From assembly GCF_001513975.1 (NCBI RefSeq), contig NZ_KQ947986.1, positions 722,713-786,712 on the forward strand: DNA of 64,000 nt. Reading direction: 5' to 3'. The notes under the pieces were generated by a model that had not been told where the DNA came from, searched no databases, and was given only the letters and a program-made list of their open reading frames with translations. This DNA is from Streptomyces curacoi. Its GTDB lineage: Bacteria; Actinomycetota; Actinomycetes; Streptomycetales; Streptomycetaceae. This document shows, piece by piece, positions 54,902 to 64,000 of the stretch. How positions within the stretch are numbered: position 1 is the stretch's first letter; each line of letters starts with the position of its first letter. The position numbers and the translations under genes were made by a program.

Positions 54902-56203
54902 TCACTCCTCGGGCGTGGTCTCCTCGCGTATGACCTGCTGGGCGACCTTGAACGCGCTGTTCGCCGCCGGTACGCCGCAGTAGACGGCCGCGTGCAGCAG
55001 CACTTCCTTGATCTCGTTCGGGGTGAGGCCGTTGCGCAGGGCGGCGCGGGTGTGGAAGGCGAGTTCGTCCAGGTGGCCGCCCGCGACCAGGGCGGTGAGG
55101 GTGACACAGCTGCGGGAGCGCCGGTCGAGGCCGGGTCTGTCCCAGATCTCCCCCCACGCGTACCGGGTGATGAACTCCTGGAAGTCCCCCGAGAACTCGT
55201 CCGCCTGCGCCAGCGCCCGGTCGACGTGCGCGTCGCCGAGCACCTCGCGACGGACCTTGATCCCGGCGTCGTACGGGTCGGGCCGTCCCGCCGGCTGCGG
55301 CGGTACGGCGGCCGGGGCTATCTCGGCGATGGGCGCGGGCTGCGGGGGCGCGGCGGCCAGGACCGGCTTGACGGGGGCGGCCTGGATGGCGGCCATCTGG
55401 CCGGTGGTGGAGTCGTAGGCGGGCTGCCAGGCGGTGGAGAAGTGCCGGACCAGCAGATCGGTGACGGCGGCGGGCTGCTCGACCGGGACCAGGTGGGAGG
55501 CGCCCGGGACGACGGCGAGGCGGGCGTCCGGTATGCCGGCGACCAGGGTGCGGGCCTCGGCGGGGCCGGTCACCTGGTCCTCCGAGCCGACGAGGACGAG
55601 GGTCGGCACGCCGACGCGGCCGAGCTGGGCCCGTACGTCGAAGGCGGCGAGCGCCTCGCAGGCCGCGATGTAGCAGCCGGGGTCGGTGGTGCGCACCATC
55701 TGCACGGCCCACTCGGTGATCGCGGGCTGGGCCGCGGCGAAACCGCTGGTGAACCAGCGGTCGGGCGAGGTGCGGGCGATGGGGTCGAGGCCGTTCGTGC
55801 GCACTATCACGCCCCGCTGCCGGAACTCGTCGGCCGTGCCGAAACGCGGCGAGGCGGCGATGAGCGCGAGCGAGGCGACCCGCTCCGGGTGGCGCAGGGC
55901 CAGCTCGACGCCGATCGCGCCGCCGAGCGCGCAGCCCGTGTAGCCGAAGCGCTGCACACCGAGGCCGTCGAGCGTGGCCAGCAGCCGTTCGGCGAGCTCG
56001 GCGACCGAGCCCGACGGGTACGCGGGCGCACCGCCGTGGCCCGGCAGGTCGAACCGGAAGACGCGCCACTGCTGCGTCAGCTCGGGGACCTGGCGGTCCC
56101 ACATGTGCCAGGTCGTACCGAGCGAGGGGCCGAGGATGAGGACCGGGGCGTCGTCTGGCCCGTCAAAGCGGTATTGCAGGGTGTTCATCGGTGTCTCACT
56201 CAC
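54902..56203 (-). CDS. pcaL: PcaL-like fusion: beta-ketoadipate enol-lactone hydrolase plus 4-carboxymuconolactone decarboxylase
   Basis: 433 residues from GTG 56203; ATG 56188 is equally possible. The N-terminal alpha/beta hydrolase (about 1-255) corresponds to PcaD, a Pro/Ala linker follows, and the C-terminal CMD domain (about 310-425: KVRREVLGDAHVDRA, DRRSRSCVTLTALVAGGHLDEL, EIKEVLLHAAVYCGVPAAN) corresponds to PcaC. Together they should convert carboxymuconolactone to beta-ketoadipate. The nucleophile elbow reads TGCALGG where a GxSxGG Ser is expected, so the lactonase half may be inactive. The usual pca neighbours are absent: IS110 debris starts 33 bases upstream. Confidence 0.87.
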   Translation of the reverse strand: MSETPMNTLQYRFDGPDDAPVLILGPSLGTTWHMWDRQVPELTQQWRVFRFDLPGHGGAPAYPSGSVAELAERLLATLDGLGVQRFGYTGCALGGAIGVELALRHPERVASLALIAASPRFGTADEFRQRGVIVRTNGLDPIARTSPDRWFTSGFAAAQPAITEWAVQMVRTTDPGCYIAACEALAAFDVRAQLGRVGVPTLVLVGSEDQVTGPAEARTLVAGIPDARLAVVPGASHLVPVEQPAAVTDLLVRHFSTAWQPAYDSTTGQMAAIQAAPVKPVLAAAPPQPAPIAEIAPAAVPPQPAGRPDPYDAGIKVRREVLGDAHVDRALAQADEFSGDFQEFITRYAWGEIWDRPGLDRRSRSCVTLTALVAGGHLDELAFHTRAALRNGLTPNEIKEVLLHAAVYCGVPAANSAFKVAQQVIREETTPEE

Positions 56204-56235
56204 CCGCCTGAGCCTCTCATCTGTCACGACAGCCC

Positions 56236-56911
56236 CTATGAGCGGGGTCCTAGCTGTAGCTGTTTGACCAGGTGGAAGACCTCCCGGGCCGCATAGCGTT
56301 TGAGGCAACGGACGATTTCGCGCCGTGATTGCCCTCCTTGATCCGGCGCTCGTAGTAGCCCTGGGTGCGCGGGTCGACCCGCAGGCGGGTGAACAGGATG
56401 CGATGGAGCGTGGCGTTGGCCTGACGGCCGCCGCCGCGGTTGAGGCGACGGTACTGCCGGCGTCCCGAGGAACGTTCGACGGGACTGGCCCCGCACAAAG
56501 CGGCGAACGACGCCTCGCTGTCCAACCGTTCCGGGTTGTCCCCCACCGTGATCAGCAAGGCGACGGCCGTGTCCGGACCGATCCCCACCACCTCGAGCAG
56601 CTGGGGCGCGTGACATTCCACGAGCCGGGCCAGACGAGCGTCCACCTCCCGGATCTGCTCGGAGAGCTGATCGATCCGGCGAGCCAGCAGCCCCAGCGTG
56701 ATCCGAGTCGCCTGCAGCACCGACTCCTTGCCAGCCTCCTCACGACTGCTCACATCCGCGAACCGCGCGCGCAAGTATGGAAGAGTTCGGCATTGCCCAG
56801 TCCGGCTAGCTCTTCCCGCAAGGCGGGGTCAGCGGTAATGAGGACGGACTTGAGCTGGTTGATGGCCTGGGTGCGGGCGACCGCGTCCTTGACGAAGCAC
56901 AGGCCGGCCAA
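56236..56911 (-). pseudogene. IS110-family transposase, truncated and frameshifted
   Basis: Read leftward, the middle part AVARTQAINQLKSVLITADP ends in a shifted frame near 56765. It continues in a second frame with VVGIGPDTAVALLITVGDNP and FAALCGASPVERSSGRRQYR, then shifts again near 56325 to REIVRCLKRYAAREVFHL and a stop at 56236. These are the transposase-20 domain and tail of IS110/IS116 elements. The N-terminal DEDD catalytic domain is absent and two frameshifts are present, so the element is dead. No terminal repeats were found, as normal for IS110. Confidence 0.85.
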
Positions 56912-57058
56912 GGAGATCCCCGGCGTATCGCCGATCTCTTCGGCCTCACCGTCAATGCCGCCCAGCGCCACACCGCCACCGTCGACCACGTCAGCTTCAC
57001 CGAACACCAGCGTCGAACGAATGGGAGCCACTTCTTTCGGGTGACTCCCATCAACTGA
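56912..57058 (+). pseudogene. C-terminal scrap of a recombinase-type protein
   Basis: An open stretch of 48 codons ends with TGA at 57056-57058 and includes RRIADLFGLTVNAAQRHTAT and VDHVSFTEHQ. This is the kind of tail I associate with tyrosine recombinase/integrase-like proteins of streptomycetes. It has no start and abuts the dead IS110 transposase on the other strand at about 56912, marking a rearrangement joint. Confidence 0.5.
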
Positions 57059-57172
57059 GGGCGGTCGAGCGCATGACCATCTCCTGCGTCACTGACAGCG
57101 ATACCGGAGCTCAGCTTCACCATCAACCTGACACCGACGAAGGCCGGCGTCGCCGGCGACGATGCCACGCTC

Positions 57173-57430
57173 ATGGCCGAACTCCTCGACGGTGTCCTGT
57201 GGGCCCTGGGCATGCTCCGCTCCCGCGCCAACTCCCGGGACGTCGGCGAGCCCGTCCCGGTCGAGGGCGATTACACGGCGGCGCTCAAGGGCCTGGATCG
57301 GCTTCCGGCCCGCGTGCGGGCCGTGCAGAATGCCGTGATCTGCTCGCACGCCTCAGCGGGCGGGACGCCTCGTCGCCTGGCACGTAGCAAGCCTGGGAAC
57401 AAGCACTCTGGCGCGCCCGTCAGTACATGA
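57173..57430 (+). CDS. Short hypothetical protein or gene remnant
   Basis: 85 residues from ATG 57173. Good coding text begins earlier (about 57104: PELSFTINLTPTKAGVAG) but no start codon exists between an in-frame TGA at 57074 and ATG 57173, so the gene may have lost its true 5' end. MAELLDGVLWALGMLRSRAN and RLPARVRAVQNAVICSHASA are predicted helices. No family recognised. It lies in the IS-rich joint before the nuclease gene. Confidence 0.45.
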   Translation: MAELLDGVLWALGMLRSRANSRDVGEPVPVEGDYTAALKGLDRLPARVRAVQNAVICSHASAGGTPRRLARSKPGNKHSGAPVST

Positions 57431-57534
57431 GTCGCCACGGCTTGACCTCGCCGCCCGCCTCTTCGCCATGACCCAGCGACGGGCTCCGGCGCTGAGGCAG
57501 TCGACAATGTGACGGCCTGAAGTAATGTCGGCGC

Positions 57535-58083
57535 GTGACCGAGGACAACCGCACCCTGCGTTACCCGCACCCGGCGATCACCCCTGGGGAGTTCGAGGAA
57601 TTCGTCGCGGGGGAGCTGCTGGGCGCGGCGGGGTCGGAGGTGGACGACCTCGTGGTCACCGTGCACGAGAAGATCGTTGGCGCCGATGGTGCGTACGACA
57701 TCGACGCGACCGTCCGGTACCGGTTCGCGGGAATGGCCTTCCTGGTGGTCGTCGAGGCCAAGCTGCACCGGAATCCGATCAAGCGTGAACTCGTCCAGGT
57801 GCTTCACCAGAAGATCCACAGCGTCGGCGCGCACAAGGGTGTAATGGTCGCCACTTCGCCGTACCAGAGTGGTGCGGTCGAGTTCGCGGCGGCGCATGGC
57901 ATTGCTTTGGTGACGGTCACGGAGAGCCGCTTCGTGTTCGCGACCAGGGACACCACGACCGCGCGCCCCACGTTCGTGGCGCATTACAGCGGTGGGGCAG
58001 GCTCGCGGGGTCTGGTGCTGTCCGCCGACGACGATGATCATGCGGCTTGTGTCGCGACATTCCTGTTGGGACAGCCTGCCTGA
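57535..58083 (+). CDS. Mrr-like restriction endonuclease-fold protein
   Basis: 182 residues from GTG 57535. One PD-(D/E)xK nuclease domain of the Mrr type fills the protein. The order is FEEFVAGELLGAAG (helix), DIDATVRYRF with the first Asp, LVVVEAKLH giving ExK, then LVQVLHQKIHSVGAHKGVMVATSPYQSGAVEFAAAHGIALV, split as the conserved Q-helix and two strands. No separate DNA-recognition domain is seen. Mrr-type enzymes cut foreign or modified DNA. It converges on the TPR-CHAT gene with only ten bases between stops, in a region of mobile-element debris, which suggests a defence role. Confidence 0.82.
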   Translation: MTEDNRTLRYPHPAITPGEFEEFVAGELLGAAGSEVDDLVVTVHEKIVGADGAYDIDATVRYRFAGMAFLVVVEAKLHRNPIKRELVQVLHQKIHSVGAHKGVMVATSPYQSGAVEFAAAHGIALVTVTESRFVFATRDTTTARPTFVAHYSGGAGSRGLVLSADDDDHAACVATFLLGQPA

Positions 58084-58093
58084 CATCCTCCGG

Positions 58094-61000
58094 CTACGTG
58101 CCGACGTGGATGTGCGACGCCCACGCCGATGGGTCATCCGGCCATCGGTCGCGCATTCGGCGGGTCGCGCTGTGGACCGCCTCGGCAACGCCCGCGCCGT
58201 CGGCGATCGCCGAGTAGATCAGGTCGGCGACGTCCACCGCCTGCCAGTCACCGATCCGCCACAGGGTGCCGATCACGTGCCGGTAGCCGGCGAGTTGGAA
58301 GGCGGAGGCCAGGTGGATCCCCTCGTCGGCCAGCCGACCGCTGGGACGCGCGGTGGAGCACGCTGACAGGAACGCCAATTCGGCGTCGTCCATCCGGAGC
58401 CTGGCCAGGTCCATCACGGTGAGCGGCCGGTTGTGGTGGTCGGCCAGCACCAGCCGCCCGGCCGACGGATCGGCCAGGTCGCTACGCCCGTGGCAGGCGA
58501 AGTGTGCCCACCGGGCCCCGGTCAGCGCGTCGAGCACGGCGTCGTGGGTGGCGGCCGTGCCAGTGCGCACGTCGACCTCGCCGGGGAAGTGCCGGCGCAG
58601 CACCGCCCTTTCGGCTTCGGCACCCGACAGATCGGCGTATCCACCCGGGGTCTTCGGCATCGCCACCACGACCGCCCGACCGGCACGAGGCGGGGCCGAA
58701 TCCGCTGCGCGCCGGGAATGGGCGAACGCCCGGAGCGTCGGGGTGACGGAGCACACCACCCGGTCCAGCACCGTGCGCGGCACGGCGTCGGACGCCGTGT
58801 CGTGGTGGCCCGCTGCGTGCAGTGGCAGGAACGACAGCAGGCCCGACGGGCACCACCACAGTCGAGGCCAGGACTCGCCGCCGCGCGGCGTCCTGGTGAT
58901 GCCCACGGCGTCGAGTACTGGACCGGCGACCGTGTCCCACAGCCAGCCGAGCGTGCGCGTCATCCGATCCTGGGCGGCGGCTCGGGTCCGCGCCGAGTTG
59001 GCGGTGGTGTCCTCGACCGCCCGGAGGAAGTCGCCGACCTCGGCCAGCACGGCGTCGGGCGTGAGCGTGGGCAGCGGCACGGCCGTGACCTCACCGTCGG
59101 CGGGCAGGATCAGTGCGTAGGAGCCGTACCGGGACACACTGACGATCACCACGTGGCCCTCGTCCGGCGCGAGGTCAGCCACGGCCGGTGGGCGCAGGAA
59201 GCGGTCGAACCCGGGCAGCTTCTGGATGTCCGCGACGAGCCGGTCGAACGCCGTGGCCGTCGCACGTCGCGCCACGACATCGTCCGCAGGACCGGGGGAG
59301 TCGAGCTCCGCGCACAGCGCGGTGAACCGGTCGGCCAGCTCCGGATGGCGCTCGGCCAGCGCGGTGAGGTCGGTGCGGCTGTCCAGCGCCTGGCTCAGCA
59401 GCAGGCCGCGGCCCTGCTCGAACAGCTCAACGGCCTGGGCGACCGACCCGACCCGCACGCAGCACGCGGCGGCCTCCGACCCGATCCCGTGCGTGCCATC
59501 GAGCAGGAACTCCTGGTCGCGGCGGGTGAGTTGGCGCGGAACCATCCGGGCCAAGAGATCGATCGTCGCCTGGTATCCGGCCACGGCCTCCGCCCACCGG
59601 CCAGCCGCCGCGGCCAGGCTTCCCCACCGCGCCGCCGCCACCGCGCGGACCCGGGGGGGGACCCACGTCGGCCGACGCCGCTTCCCGCGCCGCCGCGAGC
59701 GCACCGTCGAGGTCCTCATCGGCACCGGTCCGGGCGTGCCGGTCGCGCAGCGCCCCACTCAGGTTGGCCAGGTACGCGGGGCGGTCCGGGTGATCGGCGG
59801 GCGCCTCGGCCACCGCGGCGCGCGCGGCCGCCACCGCCACGTCGAGGTCCGCCGGCCGGCCGCTGTGCTCGTACCGCCCGCGCAGCACCAGGGCGTGGTT
59901 CGACCACGCCGGTGCCCGGGCCGGGTGACCGGGTGGATGCGCCTCGACCGCGGACCGGCTGGCCTCCACCGCCTCGTCCAGATCTGTCGCCTCGCCGCCG
60001 AGCCCGAACCGCGCCTGCAACGCCCCGGCGAGGTTGGACAGGCGTGCCGCCCGGCCGGGGTGCTCGAGCGGGGTGGCGCGCACGGCCTCCCGGCAGACGT
60101 CGATCGCCTCGTCCAGGTCCTCGGGGTCGCCCACCGAATCGAAGCGGATCTGCAGGGCGGCGCCCAGGTTCGCCAGCATCAACGCCCGGTCCGGGCTAGC
60201 GGCCTGCGCGGCGAGCGCCGCCCGCCGCAGCAGATCGACCGACTCGTCCAGGTCGGCCTGGCTGCCGGTACGCCGGAACCGGGCCAGCAGCCCGGCCCCG
60301 AGGTTGCCGAGGAACGCCGGGAGGTGCGGGGAATGCTGCGGTGCGGCGTCGACCGCGACCCGCCCGGCCTCGACCGCTTCGTCGAGATCCGCGAGCCGGT
60401 CGGTGCGCTCGAACAAGATGCGGAGGGTGTCGCAAAGGCTCGTCAAGTAATTGAGGCGGTTGAAGTCGCCGACGGGCGTGGCGGCCACCGCGCTTCGGCC
60501 GAGCGCGGCCGCCTCCTCCAGGTCGCCGAGATCGCCGGTGTTCTTGTAGCGCTGGCTCAGCGCGTTGGCGAGGTTGGCCTGCCACCCGCCGAGCCCGGGA
60601 TCCCCGGCCGGGGTCGCCGCCACCGCGGCGCGACCGTGCGCTATCGCGTCGCTGAGGTCCGATTTGTGTCCGAAGTGGACGAACCGGACCCGCAGCAGGT
60701 CGCAGAGGCCGGATAGGTGCGAGGCCCGTCCGGAATCGTCGACCGCCGTGGCGACCGCGTCCCGGCGCACCTGGATCGCCTCGTCCAGATCCGCCGGATC
60801 CCCGGCGCGTTCGAACCGGGCCAGCAGCAGCTCGCTCAGTTCGGCCGCGTCCGGCCCATCGGGTGCGCTCGAGCCGGTGCGCGCCTCCTCGATCCTCCGA
60901 TCCAGCCCGGCCGCCTGATCGCCGAACGCGGCCCTGGCCCGCAGCGCGAGGTCGAGATTGGACACCATCGCGGCGTGGTCGGGGTGATCGGGCCAGCCGG

Positions 61001-63710
61001 TGACCGCGGCCTGGCCGGCCTCGATGGCGGCGTCCAGGTCGGCCTCGCTCGCCAGGTGCTCGAACCGGGTCAGCAGGGCGTTGCCCAGGTTGGACAGGTA
61101 GATGGCGCGGGCGGGCTCGTCGGGTTGGCTAGCCCCGACCGCCGCCCGGCAGAACTCGATCGACTCGGACAAGTCGGCGGGGAGTTTGGCGCGTTCGAAC
61201 CGGGTCAGCAGCGCGCTGCCCAGGTTGGTCAGGCATTGGGCGTAGTCGGGGTGGTCGGATCCGGCCACGGCGACGGCCCGCCGCAGCAGGTCGACGGACC
61301 GGTTCAGCGCGACCGCGTCGTCGTCGTTCTCTTGCGCCTCTCGGAACTGCGCCCGACCGAGCTTGGCCAGCACCGCGGCCCCGTCCGGCTCGGCCGGCGG
61401 TTTGTCGTCCCATAGTTCGCCGATCAGCTCGGGAACGGCGCCGGCGCCCAACGGGTACAGCGGGGCCAGCAGATCCAGCGCGAGCATCAGCTCCGGTTCG
61501 CCGTCCACCGTGCCGCGGGCGGCGAACCGCAACCAGAACAGCCAGCCCGCGGTCTGCGCAACCTCGATGTCCTCGACCGGATCGGGCACCGAACAGAGCA
61601 GGTCCACCACCTCGCCGATCGCGTCGGAGCCGAGCACGACCTCCGGCGCACGAGTGGTGGTGAACCGGTCGACCCGACCGCGGACCTGCCGGATCCGATG
61701 ATCCCTCGTCGAACCCTGTCCAGGCCGCTCGTCGAGTTCCACCTCCGGGTCCGGATTCTGTTTCGAGCCGGTCTCCTCGGCAGGATCCTGCGCGGCCGGC
61801 TCGAGATCGGACCGGATCATCGAAAGGACCGGATCGTCTTCCGGTAAACCATCTCGTGCGCCGACGCCGGTGGCCGCGATGTCCGCCAGAGCATTCCGGG
61901 CATCCGAAAGTGCTTGCTGGTCTTCGGATTTGGTGAACGCGGTGCGCAGGGTGGCACTCAGGCCGGTCACGTAGCTGACCAGTTCCGGGTGGCCGTCAGG
62001 CACCTCGGTGACCGCGGCCCGACCGGCCGCAATGGCCTCGCGCAAACTGTCGAGATCACCGGTCCGCTTGAACAGCATGTGCAGGCTGGTCCCGAGGTTG
62101 GACTGGAATCGGGCGTGCCACGGATGATCGACCGGAATCGCCGCGAGAGCCTTTCGGTTGGCCGAAACGGCCTCGCCCAGCGTCCGCAGATCATCGGTCT
62201 CGTCGAACTGGGCCAGCAGCGAACTCCCGAGGTTGGACAGGCTCGCGGCCCGCATGGGATGGCCGTCGGGGATCGCCGCGACGGCACGACGACCGGCCGC
62301 GACGGCATCGTCCAATGCCTGCCGATCCCCGGAATGGTCGTACAGCGCGCGCAGCGTGTTCCCGAGGTTGGTCAGGCGGCTGGCCTGGCTGGGATGCCCG
62401 TCGGGGGTGGCGGCGTCGACCTGGCGGTGGGCGACGACCGCTTCGTGGAGCAGGTTCGCGTCCCCGGTGGCTTCGAACAGCTCCCGCAGGCTCACGCCGA
62501 GGTTGGCCAGGACAGCCTGCCGGTCAGTGTGGTCGGCGGGCAGGGAGGCCGACGCGGCGCGCCCGACGGCGACCGCCTCCGCCAGCGCAGCGCGGTCCCC
62601 GGTGTGCTCGTACAGCAACTGCAGCGTGCCGCCGAGGCTCGACATGCTCCCCGCCCGACCGGGATCATCCTCCGGCGTGCTCTCCAACGCCGCCCGGCCA
62701 ACCGCGACCGCCTCCCGCAACATGGCGGTGTCGCCGCTCGCTTCGAACGCGACGCGCAGGGTGTTTCCCAGGTTGGACAGGCAGGTGGCCCGGTCGGGAT
62801 CGCCGACCGGCATCGCGGCGACCGCATCCCGCCCGGCGGTGATCGCCTCGTCGATGGCCCGCGCATCCCCGGCGTGCTCGTGCAGCATCTGGAGCACGAC
62901 GCCCAGATTGGACAGGCGACCGGCTCGGATGGCCCCGTCCCCTGGGGTCGCGGCCACCGCGGACCGGGCCAGCCCCACCGACTTTCGCAGCACGCTGACG
63001 ACCCCAGTGCGCTCGAACAGGGACCGCAGCGAAAGCCCGACCTCGCTGGCGTGTTCGGGGTACTCGGGATCGCGTTCGTCTATGACCTCGAGCAGGGTCA
63101 GGCCCGCGCTCACCGCCTCCTGCAGCACGTCCTCGTCGCCGGTCTCGTCAGCCAGCGCGGACGCCGCGGCATGCATGTTCGCCAGGCACGGCCCGTACAT
63201 CGGATGGTCCTCCGGAACGGCGGACAACGCCGTCCGGAACAGGTGAACAGCCTTCTCCAACGCCTCCAGGTCACCGTTGCGTAGGAACCAGTCGAACAAT
63301 TCCGCACCCTGGTCGGTACAGGCGGCCGGATCCATCCGCCCACCCTTGCGCTTGCGCTTCTTGGGGCGACGGGTCTGTTCGGCGTACAAGCTGCGCAATT
63401 GTTCCGGCACCGCATCCGGGTCGGCCTGGTACACCGGCTGGTAGAGGATCGCAGCCATGCGCAGATCCTCGTCCCATTCATCGACCGGCAGCGCCTGAAC
63501 CCGCAGCCAGTACAGCTCGCCGACGGCCCGCAGCACCTCCAGGTCGGGATCCTCGTCGGACCCGAGCACCCGGGCCAGCAGGGCACCCGCCTCCTCCAAC
63601 GCTTCCGGCGCCAGCACCCACCGCGAATGACCGGTCTCGATGGCGTGCGCGGTCCGCGCCCGCACGGCCGCGAGCAACTTCTCCCGCACGAACACCTCCG
63701 CCCGCCCCAA
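58094..63710 (-). CDS. Giant TPR-CHAT protein (caspase-like protease), split by a one-base frameshift
   Basis: The first frame runs from TTG 63710 (GTG 63689 has a better GGAGG) for 1427 codons and the second ends at 58094. They join at a run of eight G (59653-59660, C on the coding strand). The span is 5617 bases; deleting one gives 1872 codons. Residues 1-125 are a helical domain, TPR-like repeats of about 49 residues follow (SNLGN-type cores), a diverged copy of the first domain lies at about 675-770, and a second repeat array runs to about 1420. The C-terminal CHAT domain has its His in WAHFACHG (about residue 1737) and Cys in FLSACST (about 1784). CHAT proteases cleave partner proteins; the partner is unknown. 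Confidence 0.85.
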
Positions 63711-63789
63711 CCGGCGGCAGTCTACCGAGACCGCCGATCAGCGAGGGCTGGTCCGCAAATAACGTCATGCCGCCGAACAGGGGGTGAGA

Positions 63790-64000
63790 TCATGCGGCCT
63801 CGATTCGTTCGAAGCGGACGGTGAGGCCGAGGTCGTTGGCCTGCCGGGTGATGCGGCGTAGGGCGCGTTCGGGGTCGTGCTCGGTGTAGTAGTCGTCGCC
63901 GAGGTCGTGGAAGCCGGTGTCGTGGGTGAGCATGTGCATCGAGTGTTCGAGCGCGACCAGGGCTTTCTTCTTGCCTGGTGCTGCGTTCCTCAAAGGGTGC
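63790..64000 (-). pseudogene. IS110-family transposase tail at the window edge
   Basis: The frame enters from beyond base 64000 and ends with TGA at 63790. GKKKALVALEHSM, HDLGDDYY and DPERALRRITRQANDLGL match the C-terminal end of IS110-type transposases. Compared with relatives, about five residues between HSM and HMLTHD (normally a Trp-containing LVAIW-like piece) are missing, so it may be defective. It differs in type from the IS110 debris at 56.2 kb. The rest lies outside the window. Confidence 0.65.

Noticed and set aside
56236..64000. Composite transposon formed by two IS110 copies around the TPR-CHAT gene
   Set aside because: The two transposase tails belong to different subtypes, both look defective, and IS110 elements do not normally form composite transposons.

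Overview
The window is a stretch of high-GC actinomycete chromosome, almost certainly Streptomyces. Supporting features are GC-rich third codon positions, many GTG/TTG starts, ATGA/GTGA start-stop overlaps, F420-type enzymes, an NmtR metal sensor very like the mycobacterial one, several small secreted proteins and a TPR-CHAT protein. No rRNA, tRNA or CRISPR array was seen. The left part (lyase, MaoC hydratase, acyl-CoA dehydrogenase, then psd and pssA) has the conserved core gene order I associate with Streptomyces; that is memory, not a search.

Layout. 1-2.5 kb: the 3' part of an ethylmalonyl-CoA pathway operon. 2.6-4.1 kb: phosphatidylethanolamine synthesis (psd-pssA), closed by a perfect 42-bp palindrome. 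4.2-8.7 kb: a membrane-protein relic, an FtsX-type ABC exporter and a small secreted protein. 8.7-16.8 kb: glycerate kinase, ADP-ribosylglycohydrolase, Lrp regulator, a small hydrolase, Nudix, sirtuin, VOC protein, two alkylation-repair genes (ogt, adaA-alkA) and nmtR with its operator. 16.8-25.7 kb: lipoprotein, FAD monooxygenase, small secreted protein, macrodomain, a truncated P450, a CrtI-like oxidoreductase, an inositol-phosphatase-like enzyme and a gamma-glutamyltransferase. 26.2-30 kb: a two-component system, an AhpD-like protein and a secreted protein.

30-39 kb is a coherent leftward reductive pyrimidine (uracil/hydantoin) catabolism locus: NCS1 permease, F420-type oxidoreductase, dihydropyrimidinase, two paralogous beta-ureidopropionases, PucR regulator and a class III aminotransferase. 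No classical dihydropyrimidine dehydrogenase is present, so the F420-type enzyme is a candidate for the missing first step. 39-53.4 kb: a large low-complexity protein, a divergent XRE/methionine aminopeptidase pair, a ClpC-type ATPase, a second gamma-glutamyltransferase, secreted hydrolases (CocE/NonD and SGNH) and an orphan glutamate-transporter ATPase (gluA) followed by a fragment of gluB. 53.4-56.2 kb: exonuclease III, an MBL hydrolase and an orphan PcaL-like fusion.

56.2-64 kb is accessory DNA: frameshifted IS110 debris, a recombinase tail, an Mrr-like nuclease and a 5.6-kb TPR-CHAT (caspase-like) gene split by a one-base slip in a run of eight identical bases. Another IS110-type tail lies at the right edge. 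The TPR-CHAT plus nuclease pair is the best candidate for an unstudied, possibly defensive, system here.
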